Below are positions 28,002-36,581 of a DNA stretch of 64,000 nucleotides, one piece after another. A program made the position numbers and the translations under genes. The notes under the pieces are model-generated. The model saw nothing but the letters and a program-made list of their open reading frames with translations. It made no database searches and was not told the DNA's origin. The DNA lies in contig CANMVD010000001.1 in assembly GCA_947501275.1 (NCBI GenBank), forward strand, positions 682,001 to 746,000, given 5' to 3'. How positions within the stretch are numbered: position 1 is the first letter of the stretch; each line of letters opens with the position of its first letter. The DNA is from an uncultured Tateyamaria sp. Its GTDB lineage: Bacteria; Pseudomonadota; Alphaproteobacteria; Rhodobacterales; Rhodobacteraceae.

Positions 28002-31000
28002 TCAACCACCTGAATGCGTGTTGTTGCTGTTATGGCCCGGTATTCGGGGCGGTACATGTCTTCGACCAGTGCTGCGGGGTGATGGAATTCGCCCGGGCTC
28101 ACAGCGCGGACAATGTAGGCAAGCTGAAAGGCCTTGTCGTCGCGCTGGTCAACCGCAGCCACAAACCGATCCGTTCGGAATTCGGAATGCTCCGTCGACT
28201 TAGGAGACAACCAGTCCAAGGCGCGCACGTCGCCAGCTCTCAGCAGATTGGGGTTGTCGATTTCGAGGCCTGCGGGCAAGGGATCGTCAATGATCAAACG
28301 TGCACCAATATTTTCAAACGGCGTGACGTCCAGCACGATCACCCGCCGCTCGCCCACCGTCCATGCGCCGTCAGTCGGAGTTCCGTCCATGGCATAGCTG
28401 CGTCGGGTTATATTGTATCCATACCCCCCCGCGTCAGGAGGAGTGATTGGCACACCATAGGATGTGATCGTGACATCTTGGGGGGTGTCCGAGATATTGC
28501 GGATGATGGCTGGAGCGGTGCCTGCCGTTCGCGTTGTCACGAATGGTCCGCTCACTTCAGTATCGTTCAGGGTCAGGGTAGCCTGTGCTCCGGGGGATTG
28601 CAGCGCGTGGGCGGCCATAACGACCTGCGCGGCCTCTTGTGTAGAAAACCGCCGTGACGGCGTGGTAAGACGCGCTGCCAGATCGCCCTGATCTATTCGA
28701 GCGCTCCCTGCTTCGGCTGCCAGATGCAACACGCCTGCGGTATCCCTCAAGGATGATCCAAAGTCGGTGCGCCACTTCGTTTCAGATCCTTGTGCGGACA
28801 AAATCAGATCTTGGGCCAGACCAAACATCCGATCCGCCCTTGCCTGTTCTCCATAGTTCGCAAGCGCCGCCCCTAGCTGCGCCCTCGCAAGTGGTGTCGC
28901 AAAAGCTGTGCTCTTGGCGTCTGCATAGTACCGCAGATCCCCGATGCTCGCTCCTCCCTCGCGGGCCAGAACAAGCAGGGCATAGGCGATGTCTTCGCCG
29001 CCGGCGTCAAAGTCAGGCGCATAGTTGACCCTGTTGCGCAGGTTATCCAACGCCAGCTGCATCGCGGTATCGGGTATCTTGTGCCCGGCCGACCGTGCCC
29101 GGCTCAGGAAATCCGTCACATAGGCATCCAGCCAGAATTCACCGGATTGCGCCCGCCAAAGACCAAAAGCACCGTTGCTGGTTTGCCGTGTCAGTATGCG
29201 TGCGATGGCGGTGCTTATGCGCGCGTCTGTTCCGGGTATTCCAGCTTGCTCGGCCATTTGTGCCACATACAGCAGCGGCATGGCGGCGGATGTCACCTGT
29301 TCTGTGCAGCCATATGGATAACGATCCAACTGCCGCAGCAAACCCGGCATATCAAAACGTGCCAGCGGACCTGCGGACACTGTCGCCTTGGCTGTAGTTG
29401 GGCGCAGATCCGCAAACAGATTGTCATCCATGGTCAACGCCGTGTTTGGCGCAAGGGTCAGCCGCCGGGTGCGAGCAACCACGGGATCATTCTCGCGCAC
29501 CCCGAGGTTCAGCGTCTTTGTAAGGGTTGTGCCGTCCGGGGTCGTCAGGCCGACGTTTATGGTGTGATCTCCGGTACCGGATGCCGTCACTGGCAACGTC
29601 ACCCGCACAGTGCCGTCTTGAGGTAGGTCAACACGTGCGGGCGCCTGCCCAACCGCCAGACCTTGCGCCGTGACATCCAGTTGTGCTGCGCCCGCCGCGC
29701 CCGCCGCATGCACAAATTCCAATTGCAAGCGGCTCGTATCTCCCGGCGCCAAGAAACGGGGCAACGCAGCGGACATCACAACAGGGTCCCGTGCCAGCAC
29801 GTCCTGCACCGCTTGACCGACACCTTGATCAGACCAAGCGACAGCCATCAGGCGGATCGTGCCGTTGAAATTGGGGCGCTGCAGCGTGATCTGTGCAGTG
29901 CCATTTTCGTCAACAGTTACGGGGCCGGAAAACGCCGCCATGACCGCTTCGGTGGGGGGCGGCGACTGACGTTGCATCTGATTGGCCACATCTCCACCAG
30001 AGCGTATCTGGCCAAGACCTCCGCTTTGGGCATCTATCAGACGCCCGTACATATCCCGCAATCCAACACCGAGCTGTCGTTGTCCAAAATAGTGTCCTTG
30101 CGGGTCGGGGGCCTGAAAACCGGTGAGGTTCAGCACGCCCACATCAACCGCAGCGAGGGTGACATATCCTTTGGCCCCGTCCAGCCCGTTGACCTTGACG
30201 TTGACTGTCAGTTCACCCGCCTGCCCGTCAATTTGCGCAAGCGTATCCAAGGACACTCCCAAGGCCTTTTCACCCGGATCAACGGATGCATGGACCAGGC
30301 CAAGGGCGCGCGTCGGGCCAAAGGTGTCCCGCACATCACTGCGCAGAACCGACGCCGTCACATAGGCACCTGTCCCCCAACCGTCACCAACCACAAGAGA
30401 CACATCATTTTCGCCCGCTGTCACCGGGACAGCGCGACGTTCAATCACTGCATCAGACAGCACTGACACCAGCGCCACTCCGTCATAGGGCGCGATCATT
30501 TTTAATGTCGCGATTTGCCCCCGTTGATAGCTGGCGCTGTCCAGTGAGACAGGCAAACGATCTGGTGTATCAGATGCGTCTGCACCGCCGTACCATCCGG
30601 CTGCAAAATCAACCGAACTTGATGTGTAGGGACCATTCAACCGTTCCACAACGATCTCGTAGTCGCCCCAGTCTGTTGGAACGGAGATGGATGTCGCCTC
30701 GCCAGATAATGTCACGTCGCCTTGTGCAATACGGGTGCGTTTGGTGACGGTGTCCCAATTCCAGTTGCCGAACAACTGATACCATTGGTAACGCGTCTCG
30801 ACGCGGTTCACAGTCCAACGCGCGGCGACAGGGTCAGATGTACCTGCAGCCACCAGATCAAACCGCGCTTCCCCACCCTCGGGCAGCACATCCTCAAATG
30901 CCGGGCGGATGCCGATGACTGGGCCGGACGGATCCACAGGGCGTGTGACGCTGCGTTCAACCGGGCGGCCAGCGCCATCAGAGACGCGCACGGTCGCCAC

Positions 31001-33397
31001 CGCGTTCAACAAAACGCCATCCACCTCGACATCAGGCCACTTCAGCGGGATCCGCGTGCGCCCGTCCGCGTCTGTGCGTCCGCCATCCAGAAACACCTGT
31101 CGCGCAGCAAAGGCGACGTCGTGCCGCCCGAACCGATAACCCGGCCATTCCTCCAAGGTATCGCGCCGTTCAAGTCGCAATTCACCTTCAACCGCCAGAT
31201 CCGCGCCCGGCGCGCCAAACAGGTAGCGTGCCGATGCCTGCATGGATGCGCTCGCGCCAAGTCGCAATGGCGCATCCGGCAGATCAAGCGTCACATCAAT
31301 GCGCTCGGGCACGAAATCCTCGACCAGAACAGTTTGCGAGACCAGTGCCGGGGCCTCCAGATCACTTTTCAACGCAATGCGCCACGTGCCCCATGGTGCT
31401 GTGGCTGCCAACGGCAGGGTGATCACATGCCCGCCCGCCAAATCACCGGAGCTGGCGACGCGGGCATATTCGACCCCATCTGGGCGATACAGGATCGCCG
31501 TGATGGGCAACCCCGTCAGCGCCAATGCCTTGCCGCTCCGTGCCAATGCCGTCAGGTGAATGCTGCTGCCGGGGCGATAAGCACCGCGATCTGTTGTCAT
31601 AAAGACATCAATGGGGGGCGCAGGCGGTCGCCCCTCAACGCCGCGATCCGACAGATCAAAAGCCGCGTCCGTAAGCGGCAAGAATACGAAATCCTCACCC
31701 AAACGCACCTGCATCAAGGCCGGGGCAGCTACACCCCGCCCCCGTGTCAAACCCTGCGGAAAATGTGCAAAACCATCCGCGTCTGTCTGGACAGTTCCCA
31801 GAACTGCATTTGATTGCGAGACAAGTTCTACCGTCGCGCCCGTGACAGCCTTCGCATCTGTGAGTGATCGAACCGCGGCTGTCAGACCGTCATTGCCCTG
31901 CCATGTCGTCACTCCAAGATCAGACAACACAAACCACTGCGTTGCAGACGCAACCTCGTAAGGATCGCTTCCCGGAACACGCGCAGACAGTACGTAAATA
32001 CCGGCAGACTGGTCTGCCAAGGCCTCTTGCAATGGTAGCCGGGTGCGGGTTTCGACATTCAATGTGCCCTGAACTGTGCCTGTCCCCCGCCAAATTTCCT
32101 GCCCGATCGCATCGTTGAATTCCCGTTCTTGCCACTGCGACAAAGGCCGCCCAAACACATCATCGCGCAGAGCGCGCACAAGGTTGCGATCGCTGACCCG
32201 GGACAGAGTTAAGTCCACGGTGTCGACGTTCACTGTCTCAATGGGCACAGCCGCCGCCCCCCCGCGTGCAAGGACATAGCTGCGCCCCGGAAAGCGAACC
32301 AATGGTGCACGATCCCGAACGTAGAGAGCAATCTCGACATCCTTGGACAACACTTCACCGCCAGCCGCAGGAAGACCGCTGCGGAATGTGACGCGATACC
32401 GTGAACCGTGACGTGCGCCGTCCAGGCACAGTTGGCGGTCTTCAACTTGCACAACAAGGTTCTGATCCGCGCTACGCACGTAGGGTTCATAGTCAAATCC
32501 CGCCTTGATCAGCGGTTCCGAGAATGTCGCACAAATCCGCGGTGCAGCGCTGTTGTTGTCCACATCATGGTCCGTGATCCGAAAGCCATACTTTGCAAGC
32601 GAAGCCTCCAGAAACTCTGCCGTTGTGTCCCGGGCCTGCAAGGTTTGGGCGAGCCGCAGGGGTGCGATCATCTCTCGCCCGCGCCCATTGCGTTCATACG
32701 CGCGCGCCAATTGAACCAAGGCTGTGGCCTGCCCGCCCGCGCCTTCCGCACGCAGATAACCGTTCAAGGCGGCACCCACTGCCTCTTGTTGCGCACGGCG
32801 TCGCTCACTGCGTGGCACGGTATCGTTCAGGCGAAGCGCATAATTGGCATACCTGACCCAAAGGTCAGGCGCGTCAGTCAAAGCAATCGCAGCGCCAGTC
32901 CATCGCAGTGCAGCACGATGGTTGCCTGTTTGCCATGCATTGGTCGCTGCATTGGTCAGCGCCTCGACAGGTTGGCCGGTCGATGGGTGACGTTCGGCAA
33001 TGCTCAGTGCCAGCGACCGGGCAGCAGCCCGATCTGCCTGCGGCACATCAAGCGTATCCGCTCTGGCTTCTGCGCGGGCAATGAATGCGTCCGGCGCTGT
33101 GATGCGGGTCGCGGACATTGCGCCGACATAGGGCTGACGTTCGTTGACAGCCGACTTTGGAAAACACGCGCGCGACCGCGTATTGAAGGTAAAGGCGACG
33201 CATTCCGCGTCGCTGCTGCAAGCGCGTTGGCATGCTTCCAGCGTCGTATCGAACAGGTTGGCCCGATCTGCGCCAAAAAAATCGACGTCACGTGTGAAGA
33301 GGTAACGCTCTGATGGCACGATGGATTGCGCATTTGCAGCACTGCTCCAAACCAACACTCCGAAAAGGATAAGGGCGAGACGACTGCAAGCACGCAT
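27998..33397 (-). CDS. Bacterial alpha-2-macroglobulin with PAN domain
   Basis: A 1799-residue secreted protease-trap protein. The signal peptide ends around SSAANAQS. A cysteine-rich PAN/apple-type segment follows at about 30-90 (LEACQRACSSDAECVAF, SRACFPKS). MG-type beta domains fill the middle, and the thioester site YPYGCTEQ lies near residue 1365, so it should be able to bind attacking proteases covalently. I chose ATG 33397 because GGAGAAG lies before it and a signal peptide begins there; the frame runs on to 33463. It is cotranscribed with pbpC through a four-base overlap. Confidence 0.93.
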   Translation of the reverse strand: MRACSRLALILFGVLVWSSAANAQSIVPSERYLFTRDVDFFGADRANLFDTTLEACQRACSSDAECVAFTFNTRSRACFPKSAVNERQPYVGAMSATRITAPDAFIARAEARADTLDVPQADRAAARSLALSIAERHPSTGQPVEALTNAATNAWQTGNHRAALRWTGAAIALTDAPDLWVRYANYALRLNDTVPRSERRRAQQEAVGAALNGYLRAEGAGGQATALVQLARAYERNGRGREMIAPLRLAQTLQARDTTAEFLEASLAKYGFRITDHDVDNNSAAPRICATFSEPLIKAGFDYEPYVRSADQNLVVQVEDRQLCLDGARHGSRYRVTFRSGLPAAGGEVLSKDVEIALYVRDRAPLVRFPGRSYVLARGGAAAVPIETVNVDTVDLTLSRVSDRNLVRALRDDVFGRPLSQWQEREFNDAIGQEIWRGTGTVQGTLNVETRTRLPLQEALADQSAGIYVLSARVPGSDPYEVASATQWFVLSDLGVTTWQGNDGLTAAVRSLTDAKAVTGATVELVSQSNAVLGTVQTDADGFAHFPQGLTRGRGVAAPALMQVRLGEDFVFLPLTDAAFDLSDRGVEGRPPAPPIDVFMTTDRGAYRPGSSIHLTALARSGKALALTGLPITAILYRPDGVEYARVASSGDLAGGHVITLPLAATAPWGTWRIALKSDLEAPALVSQTVLVEDFVPERIDVTLDLPDAPLRLGASASMQASARYLFGAPGADLAVEGELRLERRDTLEEWPGYRFGRHDVAFAARQVFLDGGRTDADGRTRIPLKWPDVEVDGVLLNAVATVRVSDGAGRPVERSVTRPVDPSGPVIGIRPAFEDVLPEGGEARFDLVAAGTSDPVAARWTVNRVETRYQWYQLFGNWNWDTVTKRTRIAQGDVTLSGEATSISVPTDWGDYEIVVERLNGPYTSSSVDFAAGWYGGADASDTPDRLPVSLDSASYQRGQIATLKMIAPYDGVALVSVLSDAVIERRAVPVTAGENDVSLVVGDGWGTGAYVTASVLRSDVRDTFGPTRALGLVHASVDPGEKALGVSLDTLAQIDGQAGELTVNVKVNGLDGAKGYVTLAAVDVGVLNLTGFQAPDPQGHYFGQRQLGVGLRDMYGRLIDAQSGGLGQIRSGGDVANQMQRQSPPPTEAVMAAFSGPVTVDENGTAQITLQRPNFNGTIRLMAVAWSDQGVGQAVQDVLARDPVVMSAALPRFLAPGDTSRLQLEFVHAAGAAGAAQLDVTAQGLAVGQAPARVDLPQDGTVRVTLPVTASGTGDHTINVGLTTPDGTTLTKTLNLGVRENDPVVARTRRLTLAPNTALTMDDNLFADLRPTTAKATVSAGPLARFDMPGLLRQLDRYPYGCTEQVTSAAMPLLYVAQMAEQAGIPGTDARISTAIARILTRQTSNGAFGLWRAQSGEFWLDAYVTDFLSRARSAGHKIPDTAMQLALDNLRNRVNYAPDFDAGGEDIAYALLVLAREGGASIGDLRYYADAKSTAFATPLARAQLGAALANYGEQARADRMFGLAQDLILSAQGSETKWRTDFGSSLRDTAGVLHLAAEAGSARIDQGDLAARLTTPSRRFSTQEAAQVVMAAHALQSPGAQATLTLNDTEVSGPFVTTRTAGTAPAIIRNISDTPQDVTITSYGVPITPPDAGGYGYNITRRSYAMDGTPTDGAWTVGERRVIVLDVTPFENIGARLIIDDPLPAGLEIDNPNLLRAGDVRALDWLSPKSTEHSEFRTDRFVAAVDQRDDKAFQLAYIVRAVSPGEFHHPAALVEDMYRPEYRAITATTRIQVVE

Positions 33398-33545
33398 GGC
33401 GCTTCTCCAAACTGAATTTTGACGAACACGGCAAGCTTGCCATGCGATTTCACAAACACGCAACGGATTCGATGGACCCGGTTAAGGCAATATTCACCAG
33501 CCTTGTGAAATACGGGAATGCACGTGGACTTGGCGGAGCAGGTGG

Positions 33546-35792
33546 ATGAACCTTGCAGACAAGTTGGCCAATGAACGCAGAGGCCGACTCGCAGCGGAAC
33601 GGCTCTTGGAGCTGAAACAGGCGGAGCTTTCGGCAGCCAACCGAAAGCTTGGGCGTCATGCTGCCGCTCTCCAAGGTGAAATTGTCGAAACCCGCGCCGA
33701 AGTCGCAACATTCAAATCCGAGGTTGCGACGTTCAAATCCGAAAACGAAAAAGTCCGAACAGAACTGGGTTACGCCAACCAAAAGGTCGAGACGGCCGAG
33801 CGACGTTTGTGGCACTCCGTGCAAACCATCACTGACGGTTTTGCCATCTTCAATTCTGACAATGAAATGGTGGCTGCCAATTCATCTTACATGGCCGTTT
33901 TTGACGGCTTGGAGGTTGTTGCACCCGGTGTAAATTACATGACCATCCTTCAGGTACTGACTGAAGAAGGCATTGTAAACACTGGGAAGTTAGCCGCCGC
34001 AGACTGGCGTCAAATGATGCTGGAACGCTGGATGATGCCGGAACCAGAACCAACGACTATACGCTTGTGGAACGACCAGTACATCAAGCTGGTAGACCGT
34101 CGCGGACAGGCGGGTGACATCGTTTCACTCGGGCTCAACATCACCGAGTCCGTTGAATATGAAAAACAGCTCAAGGCAGCGCGTGCCGAAGCAGAAGCTG
34201 CGAGCCGTGCCAAATCGGCCTTCCTTGCGAACATGAGCCACGAAATCCGCACCCCAATGAACGGGGTTGTCGGAATGGCGGAGCTGTTGGGCGACACCGG
34301 CCTTGATGATGAACAAAAACTATATGTTGACACCATTAAGAATTCGGGTGAGGCGCTGCTTGTCATCATCAACGACGTTTTGGATTACTCAAAAATCGAA
34401 GCACAAAAGCTGATCCTGCAGCCCGAGGCCTTTGATCTGGAACGCAGCATTCATGAAGTGATCATGCTGTTGCAGACTTCGGCCCGGGACAAGGGCTTGT
34501 CGGTGTTGCTCGACTTTGACTTGTTCCTTCCAACCACGTTTGTCGGTGATCCCGGTCGTATCCGGCAAGTGCTGACAAACCTGATGGGCAATGCCGTCAA
34601 ATTTACTTCGGAAGGGCATGTTCTGGTGCGTGTCACCGGTGTGCCAAATCCCGAGACGGGCAAGGCCGAAGTCACCATTGTCATTGAAGATACAGGTATC
34701 GGTATTCCCGAAGACAAAATCGACCACATCTTTGGCGAGTTCAATCAGGTTGAGAACGAGCGCAATCGCCAGTTTGACGGTACCGGTCTTGGACTTGCGA
34801 TCTCCCAGCGTCTCGTTGATCTGATGGGTGGCGAGATTTGGGCCGTCAGTGAGGAAGGTGTTGGATCGTCCTTTGGCTTCCGTATCCCACTCAATATGTG
34901 CGAAACGGAATTGCCAGAACATCCCCCGGTACCGGAAGGCTTGCGTAGGGTTCTCGTTGTCGATGATCTCGCAGCCAATCGTATGATCTTGCAAAGCCAG
35001 CTTGAGCAGTTGGGCTTGGGTGTCGTGTGCTGTGCCAGTGGTCAGGAGGCGCTGCAAAACCTGACTGATATCGACCTTGTGCTGACAGATCAAAACATGC
35101 CTGAAATGGACGGCCTCGAACTCGCCGAGGCAATAAGAAGTCGGGGCGTCGAAGTACCAATCATGTTGCTCACGTCAAATCCGGGCATCGCAGCCAATGA
35201 TCCAAGCGCATGCCACCTGCACGCGATCATTCAAAAACCAATGCCCCGTGCAGATCTGTTTTTGCGCTTGGAAAGTCTTGCGCCGTTGTTGGACGTGACC
35301 ATTTCACCAGATGCACCGGAAACCATGGTCGCACCAGACGTTAAGAGCACCCCCGAGGCGCCACGCAAAATGCGCGTTCTTGCGGCAGAAGACAACAAGA
35401 CCAACCAGCTTGTGTTCAGCAAAATGGTCAAAACGGCCACCATCGAACTCCAATTTGCACGTAACGGATTGGAGGCGGTCGAGTTATTCCAGAGCTTTGC
35501 CCCGGATCTGATCTTTATGGATATCTCCATGCCCAAGATGGATGGAAAAGAGGCTGCAACCAAGATCCGGGCAATGGAACGCGAAAACGGTGGGCACGTC
35601 CCGATCGTAGCCTTAACAGCACATGCCATGACGGGTGACGACACCAGTATTCTGGAAGCAGGGATTGACCACTACTTGACCAAACCGTTGCGAAAAAACG
35701 AAATTCTGCAAAAAATAGCTGAGACATGCCCGTCAGAAGGCATTCCCCCATTGGAAGACATAGACGCAGCCGCGCTTCAGGAAGCTGGATAA
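33546..35792 (+). CDS. Hybrid sensor histidine kinase with two receiver domains
   Basis: A cytoplasmic-looking 748-residue kinase with no membrane segment. The order is: coiled coil (about 1-85), PAS-type sensor (90-200), histidine kinase with H232 in FLANMSHEIRTPMNG, ATPase boxes (GNAVKFTS, DTGIGIPEDK, GTGLGLAIS), receiver 1 (about 466-585, acceptor in VLTDQNMPEMDG) and receiver 2 (about 608-730, acceptor in IFMDISMPKMDG). No HPt domain follows, so phosphate must pass through a separate protein. The coiled coil holds an exact seven-residue repeat, VATFKSE twice in tandem. No cognate regulator is adjacent. A weak TTAA-N7-TTCA site lies 50 bases upstream. Confidence 0.93.
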   Translation: MNLADKLANERRGRLAAERLLELKQAELSAANRKLGRHAAALQGEIVETRAEVATFKSEVATFKSENEKVRTELGYANQKVETAERRLWHSVQTITDGFAIFNSDNEMVAANSSYMAVFDGLEVVAPGVNYMTILQVLTEEGIVNTGKLAAADWRQMMLERWMMPEPEPTTIRLWNDQYIKLVDRRGQAGDIVSLGLNITESVEYEKQLKAARAEAEAASRAKSAFLANMSHEIRTPMNGVVGMAELLGDTGLDDEQKLYVDTIKNSGEALLVIINDVLDYSKIEAQKLILQPEAFDLERSIHEVIMLLQTSARDKGLSVLLDFDLFLPTTFVGDPGRIRQVLTNLMGNAVKFTSEGHVLVRVTGVPNPETGKAEVTIVIEDTGIGIPEDKIDHIFGEFNQVENERNRQFDGTGLGLAISQRLVDLMGGEIWAVSEEGVGSSFGFRIPLNMCETELPEHPPVPEGLRRVLVVDDLAANRMILQSQLEQLGLGVVCCASGQEALQNLTDIDLVLTDQNMPEMDGLELAEAIRSRGVEVPIMLLTSNPGIAANDPSACHLHAIIQKPMPRADLFLRLESLAPLLDVTISPDAPETMVAPDVKSTPEAPRKMRVLAAEDNKTNQLVFSKMVKTATIELQFARNGLEAVELFQSFAPDLIFMDISMPKMDGKEAATKIRAMERENGGHVPIVALTAHAMTGDDTSILEAGIDHYLTKPLRKNEILQKIAETCPSEGIPPLEDIDAAALQEAG

Positions 35793-36550
35793 GGCCGTGT
35801 AAAAACCAGCCTGTCACCTTCCGATTGATCCGGCGCAAAACGGTATCCGTCACCATCGAACGCCTTCAGGCCTTCGATATCGCTAACCCGGTGTTTCACC
35901 ACATATCGCGCCATCGCACCGCGTGCCCGTTTGGCAAAGAAGCTGACCATTTTGGAGGTCCCGTTCTTCTCTTCCAGGAAGACAGGAGTGATCACCTGCA
36001 GTTTCAGCGCCTTGTCCTGGACCGCGCCAAAGTATTCCTGACTGGCACAATTGATCAGGCGCTCGGTGCCCACGGCCTCGGCCTGAGCATTCAACGCCTT
36101 GGAAAGATCACTGCGCCAGTAATCATATAACGAGTTGCCGCGGCGCGTTTTCAGCCGACTGCCCATCTCAAGTCGGTAAGGTTGGATCGCATCAAGTGGT
36201 CGCAGCAAACCATACAGGCCAGAGAGGATGCGCAGATGACCCTGCGCATAGGATACCGTTTCGGAATCCAGCGTTTGCGCATCGAGGCCCTGATAGGTGT
36301 CTCCCGCGAACGCATATAGTGCGGGTCGCGTGGTCTCTTCCGCCGGGTTGTCCGCGAATGCCTGAAACCGATCGCGGTTCAGGCGGGCGAGGTCATCGCT
36401 GAGGTCCATCAGCCCCTTCAGCTTGCCCAAGGTGAGATTACGGGCCGTCTTGGCTAGACGAATGGCATCCGCCTGCATTTCAGGCGACGTCATTTCGACT
36501 GCCCGCTCGGACCAGTCCAGCCGTTTGGCCGGGGAAATCACTACCAACAT
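35777..36550 (-). CDS. yaaA: Peroxide stress protein YaaA (DUF328)
   Basis: A 257-residue cytoplasmic protein of the YaaA/DUF328 family, which in E. coli limits DNA and protein damage from hydrogen peroxide by lowering free iron. The N-terminus MLVVISPAKRLDW, PALYAFAGDTYQGLDA near 70-85, LRILSGLYGLLRPLDAIQPYRLEMG (split here at family-typical LSGLYGLLRP) and the ending with VSFFAKRARGAMARY are all characteristic. Start 36550 was chosen for the family N-terminus; the frame extends to 36673. Its end overlaps the 3' end of the kinase gene on the other strand by 16 bases. Confidence 0.92.
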   Translation of the reverse strand: MLVVISPAKRLDWSERAVEMTSPEMQADAIRLAKTARNLTLGKLKGLMDLSDDLARLNRDRFQAFADNPAEETTRPALYAFAGDTYQGLDAQTLDSETVSYAQGHLRILSGLYGLLRPLDAIQPYRLEMGSRLKTRRGNSLYDYWRSDLSKALNAQAEAVGTERLINCASQEYFGAVQDKALKLQVITPVFLEEKNGTSKMVSFFAKRARGAMARYVVKHRVSDIEGLKAFDGDGYRFAPDQSEGDRLVFTRPYPAS

Positions 36551-36581
36551 ATCCCACCTCGTTTGTCTGTCAGGGTTTGAT

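Noticed and set aside
30722-31813. A 363-codon open frame on the plus strand inside the alpha-2-macroglobulin gene
   Set aside because: It is antisense to a well-supported gene in GC-rich DNA, has no family motif and is rich in Arg, Pro and Gln, typical of shadow frames.
33482-33496. TTAA-N7-TTCA, a weak CtrA-like site before the hybrid kinase
   Set aside because: One mismatch in the more conserved half and no functional context; kept only as a remark in the kinase entry.
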